A DNA stretch of 64,000 bases from Aerococcaceae bacterium zg-1292 (GTDB lineage Bacteria; Bacillota; Bacilli; Lactobacillales; Aerococcaceae), in NCBI GenBank assembly GCA_016126655.1, contig CP065955.1, positions 789,001 to 853,000 on the forward strand. The letters are read 5' to 3'. A model generated the notes under the pieces. That model was given only the letters and a program-made list of their open reading frames with translations. It was not told the origin of the DNA and ran no database searches. Position numbers and translations under genes: made by a program. Below, one piece after another: positions 62,424-64,000 of the stretch; position 1 is the first letter of the stretch; every line of letters begins with the position of its first letter.

Positions 62424-64000
62424 GTGCCAATACTATCGAGAAGAGTTGCAGTTCAGCTGCAAAAGAAAAGACAAAAGTTAGAGAGAATGAAACAAGTTCG
62501 CAAATCAGTAAATGCTGGGGTTGTTTTATTTTCTGCTGCAACTGTCTTACAATCAGTGAATACCCAAACAGTTGTTAGGGCTGAAGATGCTATTACAAGT
62601 TCACGTGTGTCGAAGTCTCAATTTTTAGGCTTTATTTCTGAACAAGCGCGTAAAATTGCGGCATCTAATGATTTATATGCATCAGTAATGATTGCTCAAG
62701 CAGCCTTAGAATCAGGATGGGGGAATTCGAGTCTTTCTCGTGCACCACACTATAATCTATTTGGTATCAAAGGTAGTTACAATAATAGTAGTGTCAAAAA
62801 AAATACATTAGAAGATGATGGCTCAGGTAATTATTATCAAGCGACAGAACAATTTAGAAGTTATGACAGTTATGCAAGTTCATTATCGGATTATGCTGCA
62901 TTATTAACTGGTAATAACGACCCGACGAATTGGCGTTATAATTTTTACAAAGGCGCACGTGTTAGTCAAACTTCTAGTTATCAAGATGCGACAGCGCATT
63001 TAACTGGAAAATACGCTACTGATACGCGTTACGGGTCAAAATTAAATGCCATTATCCAAGAAAATAACTTAACTGCGTACGATACATTGCGTCAAAGTAA
63101 TGCGCTTGTTAATCCAACCACCACAACAACTACAACGACAACAGCAACACGTACGACAACACCGGCGACACCAGCACCATCAGCGTCAACTGCAGCTGGT
63201 AGTTATACCGTTGCTGCAGGAGACACTTATTGGGCATTATCTAAACGGTTTGGTGTATCTGTCGCTGAGTTACAAGCGTTAAATGCGGCGTCAGGCTCAA
63301 GCTTATACGTGGGGCAAACCATCAAAATACCGAGTCAAGCACCATCAGCTGCATCAACAAGTTCAACAACGACGACTACAACGGTAACGACGAAACAAGC
63401 AGATAAAACGGCACCTGTTGCATCAACAACAAGTTCAAGTTACACGGTTGTTGCCGGTGATACTTACTGGGCATTAGCAAAACGCTTTGGTGTGTCCGTA
63501 GCCGAGTTACAAGCATTGAATGCGGCGTCAGGCTCAAGTTTATATGTTGGACAATCCATTAAAGTACCAGGACAAAAAACAGCACCAACAGTATCTAGCA
63601 CAACGACTGTGGCAACGACGAGTACAACACCAGCGCCAACAACTTCACAATCGACATCGACTCGTGTGACTACTACGACCACAACAACGTCATCAAGTCA
63701 ATATACGGTGACATCAGGTGATACATATTGGGGTATCGCACGTCGTTATGGGGTATCAGTGAATGATTTAATCGCAGCTAATGGTAACAATCGAAACTAT
63801 TTAGCGGTCGGTCAAAAATTAGTGATTCCTGGTAAGACAGCTACAGCAGCTACGACAACTGTTTCAACCAGACCGACAACCGTTAATTCAACGCCAGCAC
63901 CAACACAAACAACCACACCAGCTGCGACTACAGGAAATTATACAGTTGTAGCAGGGGATTCCTTGTATGCAATTGCTAGTCGTCATGGTATTTCGATTGC
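62424..64000 (+). CDS. Secreted N-acetylglucosaminidase with LysM repeats (5' part)
   Basis: The open frame begins at GTG 62424 with AGGAGGAGA ahead and is still open at the window end (at least 525 codons). A long basic signal region (residues 1-55, ending near V-V-R-A-E-D) precedes a glucosaminidase domain (about 65-220) with S-V-M-I-A-Q-A-A-L-E-S-G-W-G and N-L-F-G-I-K-G, the FlgJ/AtlA-type active-site motifs. Three complete LysM domains (about 63193-63330, 63436-63570, 63697-63832) and the start of a fourth (63931) follow, separated by Thr/Ala/Pro-rich linkers. It hydrolyses peptidoglycan, probably for daughter-cell separation. LysM 1 and 2 are nearly identical. Confidence 0.92.
   Translation, partial: MPILSRRVAVQLQKKRQKLERMKQVRKSVNAGVVLFSAATVLQSVNTQTVVRAEDAITSSRVSKSQFLGFISEQARKIAASNDLYASVMIAQAALESGWGNSSLSRAPHYNLFGIKGSYNNSSVKKNTLEDDGSGNYYQATEQFRSYDSYASSLSDYAALLTGNNDPTNWRYNFYKGARVSQTSSYQDATAHLTGKYATDTRYGSKLNAIIQENNLTAYDTLRQSNALVNPTTTTTTTTTATRTTTPATPAPSASTAAGSYTVAAGDTYWALSKRFGVSVAELQALNAASGSSLYVGQTIKIPSQAPSAASTSSTTTTTTVTTKQADKTAPVASTTSSSYTVVAGDTYWALAKRFGVSVAELQALNAASGSSLYVGQSIKVPGQKTAPTVSSTTTVATTSTTPAPTTSQSTSTRVTTTTTTTSSSQYTVTSGDTYWGIARRYGVSVNDLIAANGNNRNYLAVGQKLVIPGKTATAATTTVSTRPTTVNSTPAPTQTTTPAATTGNYTVVAGDSLYAIASRHGISI

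Overview
The window is a low-GC Gram-positive chromosome segment, most likely from the order Lactobacillales and possibly close to Aerococcaceae or Carnobacteriaceae. The evidence is AT-rich coding DNA with strong GGAGG ribosome-binding sites, a dnaE-pfkA-pyk cluster, a racemase-rdgB-phosphoesterase-cbpB cluster, rodZ-pgsA, and lipobox and LysM surface proteins. Species-level placement is not possible from reading alone. There is no prophage, rRNA operon or CRISPR array.

Layout. 1-8640: the 3' end of ileS, a glutaredoxin-related protein, cytidine deaminase, glyoxalase, an amino acid permease (minus), the murI-rdgB-phosphoesterase-cbpB cluster and an unknown secreted protein. 8851-16334: a tRNA-Arg(CCG), then a flavin-based extracellular electron transfer (EET) locus in the order eetB, ndh2, dmkB, pplA, fmnB, dmkA. 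A membrane NADH dehydrogenase would pass electrons to a demethylmenaquinone-type quinone made by DmkA and DmkB, and then to the doubly flavinylated lipoprotein PplA, whose FMN is attached by FmnB. No eetA is visible. PplA has an unusual array of 8-residue repeats in its linker. 16509-24283: a VanZ-like protein, a small DUF2929 protein, and dnaE-pfkA-pyk.

24284-36539 is an accessory ABC-transporter zone. A very AT-rich ATPase/two-permease operon lies between two copies of a roughly 49-bp sequence that includes a pyk-side terminator arm, beside remnants of an ISL3 transposase and of an ABC exporter. It is followed by a lipoprotein/FtsX-permease/ATPase operon and a heterodimeric ABC exporter. 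36628-47294: MATE pump, membrane proteins, YbjQ, a methyltransferase, RidA, a gene fossil in which an ABC ATPase start is fused to a permease tail, a secreted deacetylase, an orphan amino-acid-type binding protein, and rodZ-pgsA. 47376-49129: an intact IS1634-like insertion sequence with a 6-bp target duplication. 49424-52030: clpB with two CtsR-type operators. 52550-54422: a complete group II intron whose ends can be fixed because it splits a dispersed repeat. 54467-61174: a lipoprotein plus two ABC transporters. 61301-64000: mnmM (minus) and the start of a secreted glucosaminidase with LysM repeats.

Throughout, intergenic spaces hold a family of roughly 115-bp imperfect palindromes, single or in tandem. 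Their ends (GAACCAGAATAA) often abut the Shine-Dalgarno sequence of the next gene. This repeat family, the EET locus with its repetitive linker, and the intron inserted into a repeat are the most interesting elements. Coordinates were read by eye; start codons were chosen by ribosome-binding-site spacing.
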